Below are positions 1-7,698 of a DNA stretch of 10,615 nucleotides, one piece after another (within the stretch, counting starts at the first letter, position 1; each line of letters starts with the position of its first letter). The position numbers and the translations under genes are program-made. Below the pieces are notes generated by a model, which saw only the letters and a list, made by a program, of their open reading frames with translations, was not told the DNA's origin and did not search any database. This stretch comes from Hamiltosporidium magnivora (taxonomy: Eukaryota; Microsporidia; Dubosqiidae). The stretch covers positions 1 through 10,615 of the forward strand of contig PITI01000579.1 in assembly GCA_004325065.1 (NCBI GenBank). The letters run 5' to 3'.

Positions 1-913
1 ACATTAATCTAAAAATCACATAATAAATCTTCTCTGAATTACACTACCCATTCAATATATAAATCCTAGAAAATATATAAACATTGTGTAAAAGGTCATA
101 ATTTAAATAAAATGCAAAATGTATTTTCTAAAATCTTAGAAAAGAGATAAGGTATGTCTAAAAAAGACAATTAACAAGCTTTTTTAATTTTTGCATTAAT
201 AAACTTTCTAAATAATATAAAATCGTAATTAAATGTTTTAAAAATACCAGGATCTGTATGATAATACCAATGCGATAAAACACCCTGAAGACCTGACATA
301 CTGGATCTAAATATGAAATTATAAAAAGCAAGAATATCAAAATATAAAATATATCAGCAGAAATCCATGAAAATTATGAAAGTTAAAATCAGAAAAAATA
401 TAGTAAAGGGAAATATGGCCCGCTCATATCTATTTCAGCATGATAAATCAAGTGACAAGTGAAAAATCTAGCTTAAATAGTCACATATGAGGTAAATCCT
501 TTCTATTTGAGCATAATCTAAAATCCTAATAATATTTTTCAAAAATGCTTCCATAACTACGATATGACGGAGAATAAACTATTATAGGTTTCTATACAAA
601 AAAATCAAATTATATATAGTTATACGCGAGTTGAAACATTGATATTTTTCTAATATTAGTTAATTATACCTTAGATAAACCTTAAAATTGAATATAGTAT
701 AAAAAACCGAAACTTGGTTTAGAATTTTTTTTTTAACAACGATTTAATGCATTAACATAATTTCTCAAACAAAAAAAATAGGATCGAATTATTGTATGCA
801 CAAATTTCTGATATGTTAGCAATTATTTATCATCTAAGAGTACTTCAAACCGAAAAAATGAATCATCTAGGTTTGCTTTTTAAAGGTTTATACTTATTAA
901 ATGATATTTACTA
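1..913. other. AT-rich stretch without a confident gene
   Basis: No convincing coding region on either strand. Relic A lies immediately downstream in coordinates and is on the - strand, so the integrase catalytic core and 3' end of that element would be expected here. I could not find a D,D,E pattern that I trust. The longest open stretch, on the - strand at 158-340, is rich in I, L, F and Y and shows no family motif. Confidence 0.5.
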
Positions 914-1079
914 TTCCATATAACCTATATTTCTACTTTTCTGAAAATTCTTACAAAAAAATCTGTAGATCGCGTATTTAAAATATCGAAAGGATTCATT
1001 AACTCTTGAATTATTATAGACAAATAAATACCATTTTAGTTAAATTGCGGCGATCTAAAGAGACAAAATGGTGATCAAA
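914..1079 (-). pseudogene. Relic A: integrase zinc-domain-like remnant
   Basis: Two short open stretches in different frames follow the RNase H remnant on the same strand, as expected for a Ty3/Gypsy pol. The first (1017-1079) reads FDHHFVSLDRRNLTKMV, which can be laid on the His-His part of the HHCC zinc domain (H...GH.G..KT). The second (914-988) contains YAIYRFFCKNFQKSR, resembling the end of that domain (C..CQ..K), with the second Cys replaced by Phe and the Gln kept. The stretches end at TAA 1014-1016 and TAG 911-913. The match depends on its position after RNase H and would not stand alone. Chance similarity in AT-rich DNA is the main alternative. Confidence 0.33.
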
Positions 1080-1139
1080 CAGATTTTACAAAAAAAAACC
1101 TTTTCAAGTTAAAATAAAAAACAGAAAATAAAAATATTC

Positions 1140-1450
1140 AAGATAACTCATTTAATCTTCAGTTGGTAAATTAAACTAACGAATTGTAAGATCCAATTTA
1201 AATTCCAGTTAAATAATGTAAAAACAAGAAATTGATACGGTATTTGATTCTTTAAAAGAGTTTAAGAAAGCCAAACTTGAGTAAACACAGAAACGATTTT
1301 CATTTGTGTTCCGCTTGTAAATGCTTTCTTCGAGCACAATAGTAGCCGTATGCAATCTGATAGCACCATAAAGTATTTATCACCAAGATAGGAAAAACCT
1401 ATTGATGAGATAAAAAAATAAAAGAAGTGAATGATCTAAAGCCAGTTTTT
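1140..1450 (-). pseudogene. Relic A: RNase H remnant of a Ty3/Gypsy pol
   Basis: One - strand frame runs from about 1450 to 1140 with few stops. It contains NRFFLSW, two consecutive stops (TGA 1380-1382, TAA 1377-1379), then ILYGAIRLH. This fits the RNase H core F.L.TDAS..GAIL.Q with the catalytic Asp-Ala turned into stops. A 55-codon open stretch (1212-1376) then ends NENRFCVYSSLAFLNSFKE, matching the E.NY...E.E.LA helix that follows in Ty3/Gypsy RNase H. After TAA 1209-1211 the frame continues with an F..I......L pattern where the TDH..L strand is expected. RNase H degrades the RNA strand during reverse transcription; this copy cannot do so. It lies between RT-like and integrase-like remnants in the correct order. 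Confidence 0.5.
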
Positions 1451-1459
1451 TTTATGTTT

Positions 1460-2063
1460 AGTATTATTATTTATGTTCCTACCACAAATATATAGTATAT
1501 TTTTAAGAAATTCTGAAGCTGGGTAATGCGAAATTATAATGCAGTTCTGGCAAAAATTGTACGAAAAAATGAAGAATAGACATAATTTTCAAGAGAAAAA
1601 TATTTATTTAACGAACACAGTTAATGAAGTAAAAAGATTTTTTAAAACCACGAAATAAATCTCAAAATATTCGGATTTGTATACTAAGACTTAAAGGCCG
1701 TTAACGAGACCATATTATATGTCTAGTATAACGGTGATTCATAATGGAATAAGCAAAAACTGTCGTTAATAGAAACCATTGAATTTCACTCTAATAATAT
1801 TAGGATAAATAAAATAATATAAGCATATGTACTGTAGATTGTAGGCAGAAAGATAGTTCCAATTTTTAAATCAAAAAAAACAGTAGAACCGAGATAAATT
1901 AGAAAGAATAATTACGTTATTATCTGATTTTATTTAAAAGCTAACAATATTGCAACTTTTGGCTTCTTTGAAAATATATAACAACAAGAAGAATGAAGTC
2001 AAGCCAACAAAGCTGCAAAATGTTAAGCCCTCGTTTTAAGTGATATAATTGTGGATTTTGAAT
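1460..2063 (-). pseudogene. Relic A: reverse transcriptase remnant
   Basis: A 40-codon open stretch (1944-2063) carries NPQLYHLKRGLNIL followed by WLDF. This resembles the YPLP.I..LL...FS.LDL segment of Ty3/Gypsy RT, with the first catalytic Asp at 1998-2000. Further along the same strand, in shifting frames, lie FLPTIYSTYAY (for LPFGL.NAP.TF, about 1820-1855), AYSIMN (for Y.DD, both Asp lost, about 1740-1755), YKSEYFE (for K.EF, about 1660-1682) and LQNFLKIYYIF (for LQ.FLG..YYR.F, about 1489-1522). The order is right, but the spacings deviate by up to 17 residues from the family, so this is the weaker part of the relic. The RNase H remnant beside it supports the call. Confidence 0.4.
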
Positions 2064-2628
2064 TTAAAAAATATCTATAAATTAAGTTTTTTTTAAGAAA
2101 TATAATAATATGGTAAATAAAAGGGGTAATACCCTCGGGCACAACTTAACTTAGTGATTAAAAAATTTGTATCTCAATATAAAACTTTGGAAAGATAATT
2201 TCTGAATGAAGTGAGCACTTATTAAACGATTTTAAGGCGGAGATGGGAAATCTTTTGACGAATGTTCAATGTTCAAAAGAAATTCATTAATATACTTATT
2301 TTATATACTATATATTGTAAGATCGAGAGCAAAAAATAAGATTGTACAATGGTCTGGTTAAGTATCGATTTAAATTTTGATAATTATATTATAGATTTAA
2401 ATATGCATTACTAGAACTACTTTTATTAAATTTTAACCACTAAAAAGAATTTTATTGAATTTAAAACAAAAAGTTATTTATCGAAATTTATCAAAAAATA
2501 GGAGTTTTATCTATAAACTAATTTCATTTTTTTGTTCTTTCATTCTTGTTTCATGTATAACAGATAAATTTATAATTTATTTGATGATTTAATTAATTAA
2601 TTAATATAATATAACAGTAATGTGTTTA
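2064..2628. other. AT-rich upstream region of gene 1
   Basis: No coding region is supported. Immediately before gene 1 lies a run of TTAA/TAAT units (about 2589-2606), then TATAATATAA. This may act as an AT-rich promoter element, but such tracts are common in DNA of this composition. Confidence 0.4.
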
Positions 2629-2631
2629 CCC
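2629..2631 (+). promoter_or_regulatory. CCC start signal touching the ATG of gene 1
   Basis: The sequence reads TTTACCCATG, with CCC immediately before the ATG at 2632. Short CCC- or GGG-like signals just upstream of start codons are described for microsporidian genes, whose transcripts begin very close to the ATG. In such a DNA, CCC touching an in-frame ATG favours 2632 over the ATG 12 bases upstream (2620). Confidence 0.5.
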
Positions 2632-4014
2632 ATGTTGGCCTTTTCAGTACTTTCGATATTTTCCTGGAAAATATTTATTTTATATTCTAAATTCAATAGA
2701 ACTTCTCATTTTAATAAACCACAGACAATGAATACGATGATATTTGAATTTATTAAATATTTCGTTGAGGCTTCCGAAAACAATTGCGAAAGGTTAAGTA
2801 CTTTCACAGAACAAGTATATTTGAAATTTGTTTTTGATTCTAAATACAATACAACCAATCTCTGCTTATTAGATGTTTTCGATAGGTATAAAAAAATGCA
2901 ATTTTCAGTTTCTTGCCTCTTTAGTAGTCCTTTTAAACCCCAGATATCCTTTTCATCCATTGGTTGTTTCACTATCAAATTCTTAGAAAAAGGCCTTATC
3001 TTCTACAAGAAAGAATTTCTAACAGAGAAAGATCTTCCAGGAAAGAAAATTATATGGGACTATAGTAGTTTAAAATATATATTAAATTACATTAGAATAT
3101 ATTTGAAAATTTTGGATCGCTTTAGAAATAGACACCAAAAAAGTTTTGTGAGTTTAATTTTCTCTGAATATCCGCATAGAATTTTGAATAATAGTATTTC
3201 AAAAAAATTCATAAAATTTTTTTCGGGAAATGGGGAAACATACCTTTTTGTGTTCAAAAAAGCAGATATTACTTTAAATTTCTTGCTTGAAAATCTTCAA
3301 AATACTGCATTCAAGCACACGATAGGTATATATACGCTGGAAATACCAAGAGATAGTTATAGAAATTTGAGAGATAAATTGTTTATTTACTTCTATAAAT
3401 TATGTATCTATAATAAAATTAATATAGACTATAATTTTCTGAAAAAGATAGATAAAGTTTTATACAGAGTTATAAACAACCATCTTGGTATAACAACAAA
3501 TGAACCTCCCAATATTATATTTTCAGAAAATTATATTCAATACTTTAAAAAGCTTGATAATAAACCAAATGATTTTTTTTTAGAAGACTATATGTATGTT
3601 CAACCAAGATGTTTGTACTCAAGAAAAAAATATAATCATGACTCAGAAACGGATGAATCATTTGTGATTGACGCCCAGCGTATATATAAATTTTATCACG
3701 AAAAAATATCTCTAACATTTTTACATTTCCATTTATGGTTTGCAGAATTTACTGATAGAAGTAAAATATTAAGAAAATTTCCTGAAATTAAAAGTTTAGC
3801 TACTATGTGCAAATGCTCCTTCGGCTCTTATATACTACAAAAGAATTTTTTGTTGGATTTGGGTTTCAATAGCAGTTGTGAGTGTGTGTTTATGTATATA
3901 AATAATACTGATGAAAAATATTCTGTTTTAGACGGTGCAATTTTTTACAAAAAACTCGAAGAGACAATGTCCAGAATTAAAAAAACAATGTATTTTTCAG
4001 GTGATTTTACATAA
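2632..4014 (+). CDS. Orphan protein with hydrophobic N-terminus (gene 1)
   Basis: Intact gene of 460 codons from the ATG at 2632; the upstream in-frame ATG at 2620 would add four residues, but CCC directly precedes 2632. I do not recognise the family. The N-terminus (MLAFSVLSIFSWKIFILYSKF) is hydrophobic with a Lys inside, so it could be a signal peptide or signal anchor and target the protein to the secretory route. The rest is rich in Lys, Asn, Ile, Phe and Tyr, without another clear membrane segment or repeat. Two CxC pairs near the C-terminus (Cys393/395 and Cys416/418) could bind metal or form disulfides. It has no RT, protease or zinc-knuckle motif. Uninterrupted reading among badly decayed neighbours implies selection to keep it. 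A lineage-specific, possibly secreted microsporidian protein is my best guess. Confidence 0.85.
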   Translation: MLAFSVLSIFSWKIFILYSKFNRTSHFNKPQTMNTMIFEFIKYFVEASENNCERLSTFTEQVYLKFVFDSKYNTTNLCLLDVFDRYKKMQFSVSCLFSSPFKPQISFSSIGCFTIKFLEKGLIFYKKEFLTEKDLPGKKIIWDYSSLKYILNYIRIYLKILDRFRNRHQKSFVSLIFSEYPHRILNNSISKKFIKFFSGNGETYLFVFKKADITLNFLLENLQNTAFKHTIGIYTLEIPRDSYRNLRDKLFIYFYKLCIYNKINIDYNFLKKIDKVLYRVINNHLGITTNEPPNIIFSENYIQYFKKLDNKPNDFFLEDYMYVQPRCLYSRKKYNHDSETDESFVIDAQRIYKFYHEKISLTFLHFHLWFAEFTDRSKILRKFPEIKSLATMCKCSFGSYILQKNFLLDLGFNSSCECVFMYINNTDEKYSVLDGAIFYKKLEETMSRIKKTMYFSGDFT

Positions 4015-4021
4015 ATACGTA

Positions 4022-4027
4022 AATAAA
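4022..4027 (+). terminator. AATAAA polyadenylation signal of gene 1
   Basis: AATAAA starts eight bases after the TAA stop of gene 1. Very short 3' ends are usual in microsporidia. The hexamer is frequent by chance in DNA this AT-rich. Confidence 0.35.
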
Positions 4028-4189
4028 TCTTTATATCTTGAGAAAATTCCACATTGAACTCTATCAATCTGCATATCTAAAGCGTTAAGTTTTATATTTT
4101 AATTCAGAATGTTTTTTTTAAATTTAATTATGGTTTTATTGTAAAAGTTTAATTAATAAATATGTATAGACATCATATATTATAGTACA

Positions 4190-4687
4190 TTGGAAAGATT
4201 TTGAGAATTGTTAGGGTACGTGAGCTTCAATTTTTTGTTTTCGTAATACCATTAAAGATACCTTTAAAAAAATCAAACGGTTCTAGACCGGCGCAATATT
4301 ATAATTGTGATTATGATTTTTATCTTTTCTAATTACGAAACACCCTTTGTATTTATGTCAATATATCGTAATTAACTATATATGTTGCCTAATAATTTAT
4401 GGTATTATATTTATATTGTTACAAACTTTGAAAAAGTAAACAAACGCACTGTAAAAAGATCCATGTGGCGGAATTACCGAGGGTGTTTAAGGCTCCTCCA
4501 GGGCTGTAGTGCCGATGATGATTATATTTATATTCAAATCAATTTACAATTTTTTTCTAAAACCAATCGAATTAATTATAAGCTAACTAAATCAAAAAAT
4601 CAAAATTCATTGTACAAAGTGTCTTTGTTTTTCGTTTCAAGTATTTTGATTTGGTTTCATAATAAAATTCACACAAATCATAATTAA
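4190..4687 (+). pseudogene. Relic B: reverse transcriptase of a Ty3/Gypsy element
   Basis: Best-preserved RT in the window. A first frame (4192-4260) reads GKILRIVRVRELQ, then IPLKIPL, for KKDG..RI.VDYR.LN and PLP.I. After a +1 shift, one frame stays open for 140 codons (4268-4687) with a single TAA (4373-4375). It holds VLDRR (for the LDLR catalytic segment, 4280-4294), ETPF (for KTAF), LYMLPNNL (for the LPFGL motif), CSADDD (for Y.DD, 4505-4519) and KVSLFFVSSILIWFHNKI (for KC.FF.....FLGH.I). LDRR to ETPF has exactly the family spacing (22 residues), and DD to K.SLFF matches the usual 33. LPNNL to DDD is about 13 residues longer. The ATG at 4382 opens a 101-codon stretch that is only part of this relic, not a gene. 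RNase H and integrase remnants follow on the same strand. Confidence 0.75.
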
Positions 4688-4807
4688 AATTTAAAATAAA
4701 TTCGGTTTATTTAAAAATTGTGACGATAAAAAATTTTAAATTTAATCTATAAGTGATTTATACACACCCAAATATATTTCGTGTGTATCGGGCAAAATGA
4801 CATGTAA

Positions 4808-4960
4808 ATATTTATTTTAAGTAAGCAGTTATGGATTGCGGAAAAGGGATAACCACATTAAAAACCATCTGCTTGGAAATGAGTGTGTATAATTGATGTG
4901 AAATATTTGTTGATATTTTGGTGGGATATAAACCACATTGTATCTATAGGAAAATTCCCT
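4808..4960 (+). pseudogene. Relic B: RNase H-like remnant
   Basis: Three short stretches in different frames lie between the RT and integrase of relic B. FILSKQLWIAEKG (4811-4849) fits the S+.L..AE..Y motif that follows the RNase H core. LKTICLEMSVYN (4858-4893) could be the E.LA helix. DVKYLLIFWWDINHIVS (4895-4945) could be the YL.G..F.V.TDH strand, with His kept. The distance to the RT is only about 120 bases, so the DAS segment seems deleted. Individually weak; the order supports it. Confidence 0.38.
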
Positions 4961-5310
4961 ATAATTCCGAGTTACAAAAGATTAAAAAAAGCAATCGGAA
5001 AATTTCTAGTTGTTCATCCTCGAGACTGAGAGGTAAAAGAGAAAGGGAATAAGTAAGTTAGAGGTCATATAAATGTGATTAGAACAACATATGATTCTTT
5101 TTACAATATAAACTATCAATTTATATTGTATAAAACATAATGATTTTTCTAACTATTTATTCAATCTAATATGAAAGAACACTTTTATGCAAAAAAGTTC
5201 ATTGATATTACTGTTTTTAAATTCTTTTTGTTTTTATAATTGTTTCTATAAATCACTTTATGTACAATTATTGTCGAATCAATAGCCCAATATATCTATT
5301 GCTTACTTAA

Positions 5311-5775
5311 AAAACTAATGTTAAAATGAGCTATGCGATCCCGAAAGCAATTGATAAAATTATAAGAGCTCAAGAAAAAAATTTTTGAATCAAGAATTGC
5401 TGGGAAACATATTTAGCAGATCGAAAACACTTCAAAACATTCTGCTGCAACATAAAACAATTCGGTAATGTCTGTAAGACCGAGCATGTGCAAAAGAACG
5501 AGATAAATTCAATACAGTTAGACTTGAATACAACTAGACATGCTTTTAAAAATAAAATATGATCCTGATGTTTATTGTTACGAAAACCGCATTTTTACCT
5601 TATTTAATGTCATTTTGGAATGCTTTATCAAACAAAAATACAAATAAGACATTATTACCACGTTTCAGGTTGTTATTTGATTATCTTTGATCTTCTTGGT
5701 TGTTATTATTTCACCTCAAATTAACTAATGAAGTGGTATTATGGAAATGAATATTTTACAGAGTATCAAGAGTAG
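5311..5775 (+). pseudogene. Relic B: integrase remnant
   Basis: One frame of 155 codons carries five internal stops (TGA 5386, TGA 5560, TGA 5566, TAA 5605, TAA 5722) before TAG 5773; random DNA of this composition would give about 13. It opens with AIPKAIDKIIRAQ, matching G..KT...I of the HHCC zinc domain. After the first stop, CWETYLADRKHFKTFCC follows, with Trp, Asp, Phe and Cys at the family positions W..M..D...F...C; the second Cys is Ile. SIQLDL (5509-5526) fits the first catalytic Asp of the core. GCYYFTSN, about 65 residues later, fits G.P..I.SD around the second, now Asn. No Glu is identified, and the 3' end is lost or overwritten by relic C. An intact integrase inserts the element cDNA into the host genome. 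Confidence 0.62.
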
Positions 5776-5823
5776 AATCAATTATAATTAAAAGAGTTTT
5801 ATTTTTCTTTTTATTATTTTTTG

Positions 5824-6180
5824 TTATTTAAGTAAAAATGGATAAAAAAACACTATATATCTCTTACTTTTATTTTTTAATAATCTAAAAATTTGGTATA
5901 ATATATTAGTACAAAAAAGACCAAAAAAAGCATTTAATTGGCATAGATTTAAAATAAATGTTCCGTCATATTGCCTTAAGATATTATTTCTAAATTTTTT
6001 GCTCTGATTATGCAATCTTTTTTACGAATTTTTGGAGGATACGAGACAATCCAAAACTACCTAAATAGCTTTAATCTATGTTATTTATGATCTTGTGCTT
6101 CAATTTGATTCAAATGCCATAAAAAACCCTATAGTAAGTAATGGATAAAATTGTAAGTTATGTGTACGACAATTATTAAA
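5824..6180 (-). pseudogene. Relic C: reverse transcriptase fragment
   Basis: On the - strand NCRTHNLQFYPLLTI (about 6130-6174) resembles DYR.LN...YPLP.I. After a gap and frame change, one frame (6060 to 5824, a single internal TAA at 6022-6024) contains VVLDC for the LDL catalytic segment, then FFGLFCTNILYQIF for PFGL.NAP.TFQ, then VFFYPFLL for VVY.DDIL. FGL to Gln and Gln to the Tyr of Y.DD both have exactly the family spacing (8 and 17 residues); both Asp of Y.DD are gone. No RNase H or integrase follows, because relic B occupies that side in the opposite orientation. Read alone, the 63-codon open stretch at 5824-6015 could be mistaken for a small gene. Confidence 0.45.
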
Positions 6181-6414
6181 TTAAATGATAAAAAGATTTT
6201 TTGCAATATAAAAAATTGTAATCTATTTAATTTTCCAAATCTGGATTTATTAGAAACATTGAAACGAATTTAGATGGCAATAGAATATTTTTTCATTCGA
6301 AAATTTAAAAATATTTTCGTTTAATCTTTGTTCGATTCCATAATGATTTTTTTTATATTAAAAAATCGATAAATAAAAAGAATATTAAAAATATTAGATA
6401 CATTCTTTAAATTA
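6181..6414. other. AT-rich upstream region of gene 2
   Basis: No coding region is supported. It separates relic C from gene 2 and must contain the promoter of gene 2; I see no distinct element beyond the GGG near the start codon. Confidence 0.4.
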
Positions 6415-6417
6415 GGG
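6415..6417 (+). promoter_or_regulatory. GGG start signal of gene 2
   Basis: GGG stands seven bases before the ATG at 6424 in otherwise almost pure A/T sequence. It matches the CCC/GGG-like signals described upstream of microsporidian start codons and supports this ATG as the true start. Confidence 0.45.
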
Positions 6418-6423
6418 TAGTAA

Positions 6424-7698
6424 ATGAACCTCAAAGTTTTTATATGTTTTTGCAAAACAATTTTTTCGGCTGTTAAATCTTTTAATGAGCCAAAGTACAA
6501 TGTAGATTTTGTTTATGATATGTTATGTAAAGAATTATTTCGACAATATAAAGCTAAGACTCTAAGAATGAATGAAGCTCTTGAATACGATTATTTCTTT
6601 CTTGAAATTAAGAAAAAGTTCATAAATGAATGTGTTTTTGAGATATCAAATTATTTATACGTAAAGAAAGCCGAAAATGTCTTTTTATATTTGATCTTGA
6701 AAATATGTGACAAAAACTCGATGCTAAAAATTAAGCCTGAATTAATATTAAATATCAAAAGCGATTATATTCTTTCTTTAGAACGTAAAAACATTGATTT
6801 AGTTTTCAAAAATTCCATTTTGTACTTTCATAAAAAGTACCACACAACGAAACTGTTAAGTAGAGATACAAGAGATAAGTATGTATATAAATTTCTATAT
6901 AAAATTGTAAATATTTTGCATAAAATAATAGAAATCATCGGGAAAAATGGTAGATTATCTGTTATTACATCCATATCCGAAGGTTTTTTGAGGGATAATA
7001 ATTCGTTGGAAAACATATTAGAATGTATTACTTTAGAAAAAAAATGTTATTCCAATTATAATTATAACATTTTAATAACTAGAAGTGTCAAAAATAAAAA
7101 ACAAACTTCTATGTATGCAAATAAAATGATAAACTATGGATTTACTTCTTGTTTCTATCGTGCACTATCGTTTTTTCTATTAATGAAATTAGAAAATGGT
7201 CTTATTCCTATAATCTTCGAGCATTCCTTAAATCATTCAATAAATATTAATATGCAAAATACGTTAGTGGATAGTACAATTAAACGTTTCTATTTTTTCG
7301 AAGCAATGATTTCAAATTTTAAATCTCAAATTTTGAAAAATCGCAAAGAAAAAACCATTGAATCTTCAGTCATTTTCTATTCTCAGAATTCAGGGATAAG
7401 CATTATACTAGAAAAACCCGAACACAAAAACAATAAAATCTCGGAGGTCAAAAGAAAAAATTTCGTTCTTACAATAGAAATTAAATATTTTTCTTTACCA
7501 ACAGATAAATTTGTTATACATTATAACAATAAAAACAATACCTTAGTTGAAATCAAATACGAAGGAACTCATTATATGGATTTTCCTAACCAAAGTTCAA
7601 TGAATGAAAAGCTTAACTTTGTCATCAAAGTTCTTAAATCGAAAGAAGAAGAATACTTTAAGATTGGGAATTTTCGACTCCTTTATACAATAATTTGA
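6424..7698 (+). CDS. Orphan protein with hydrophobic N-terminus (gene 2)
   Basis: Intact gene of 424 codons ending in TGA. The family is not recognised. The first ~17 residues (MNLKVFICFCKTIFSAV) are hydrophobic with one early Lys, compatible with a signal peptide or anchor. The rest is Lys-, Asn-, Ile-, Phe- and Tyr-rich; residues about 265-285 (TSCFYRALSFFLLMKL) form a second short hydrophobic patch. No catalytic motif, repeat or zinc finger is visible. Its length, composition and N-terminus resemble gene 1, but I see no convincing alignment between them. It is flanked by relic C upstream and relic D downstream and stays fully open, so it is probably expressed and selected. The GGG upstream supports the start. 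Confidence 0.85.
   Translation: MNLKVFICFCKTIFSAVKSFNEPKYNVDFVYDMLCKELFRQYKAKTLRMNEALEYDYFFLEIKKKFINECVFEISNYLYVKKAENVFLYLILKICDKNSMLKIKPELILNIKSDYILSLERKNIDLVFKNSILYFHKKYHTTKLLSRDTRDKYVYKFLYKIVNILHKIIEIIGKNGRLSVITSISEGFLRDNNSLENILECITLEKKCYSNYNYNILITRSVKNKKQTSMYANKMINYGFTSCFYRALSFFLLMKLENGLIPIIFEHSLNHSININMQNTLVDSTIKRFYFFEAMISNFKSQILKNRKEKTIESSVIFYSQNSGISIILEKPEHKNNKISEVKRKNFVLTIEIKYFSLPTDKFVIHYNNKNNTLVEIKYEGTHYMDFPNQSSMNEKLNFVIKVLKSKEEEYFKIGNFRLLYTII

Larger units (their letters stand above)
914..2063 (-). mobile_element. Relic A: decayed Ty3/Gypsy-type retrotransposon pol
   Basis: RT-, RNase H- and integrase-like remnants occur in this order on the - strand, which is the Ty3/Gypsy (Metaviridae) domain order; in Ty1/Copia, integrase precedes RT. 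Total length is about 1.15 kb against more than 2.5 kb for an intact pol, so deletions as well as point decay have occurred. I see no protease, gag or long terminal repeats. Confidence 0.48.
4190..5775 (+). mobile_element. Relic B: decayed Ty3/Gypsy retrotransposon pol
   Basis: RT, RNase H and integrase remnants follow one another on the + strand over 1.6 kb, the Ty3/Gypsy order. The element is 5' truncated about 175 bases after gene 1 (no protease or gag) and stops against relic C, which is in the opposite orientation. No long terminal repeats or target duplication were found by eye. Local GC peaks (about 4277-4294 and 4463-4520, the latter 55% GC) fall on catalytic motifs and look like residues of the original coding composition. 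Confidence 0.72.

Noticed and set aside
158..340. 60-codon open frame on the - strand, rich in I, L, F and Y
   Set aside because: Low-complexity composition typical of AT-rich noncoding DNA; no retroelement or other motif could be matched.
2706..2978. 90-codon open frame on the - strand
   Set aside because: It lies entirely opposite gene 1, has no motif of its own, and is explained by that gene's composition.
4278..4290. CGGT-tctag-ACCG hairpin with a B-box-like GGTTCTAGACC
   Set aside because: A 4-bp stem with no partner A box at the right distance; the bases encode the VLDR segment of the relic B RT.
4463..4547. tRNA-Leu-like or other structured RNA (TGGCGGAATT, CCGAG...TTAAGGC, later TTCAAATC; ATGATGA resembling a snoRNA C box)
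   Set aside because: No acceptor, D or anticodon stems can be formed with proper lengths. The GC-rich segment reads in frame as the R.. C..... DDD part of an RT whose other motifs flank it in the same frame.
4382..4687. A separate 101-residue protein-coding gene on the + strand
   Set aside because: The same frame continues upstream to 4268 through one stop with LDRR and ETPF motifs, so the ATG is internal to the relic B RT.
5443..5502. Gag-type zinc knuckle from CCNIKQFGNVCKTEH
   Set aside because: Only one of the four CX2CX4HX4C ligands is present, while W..D...F...C spacing just before it and SIQLDL just after it fit the integrase zinc domain and core better.
6828..7016. 62-codon open frame on the - strand
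   Set aside because: It lies opposite gene 2 and shows no independent evidence of coding.
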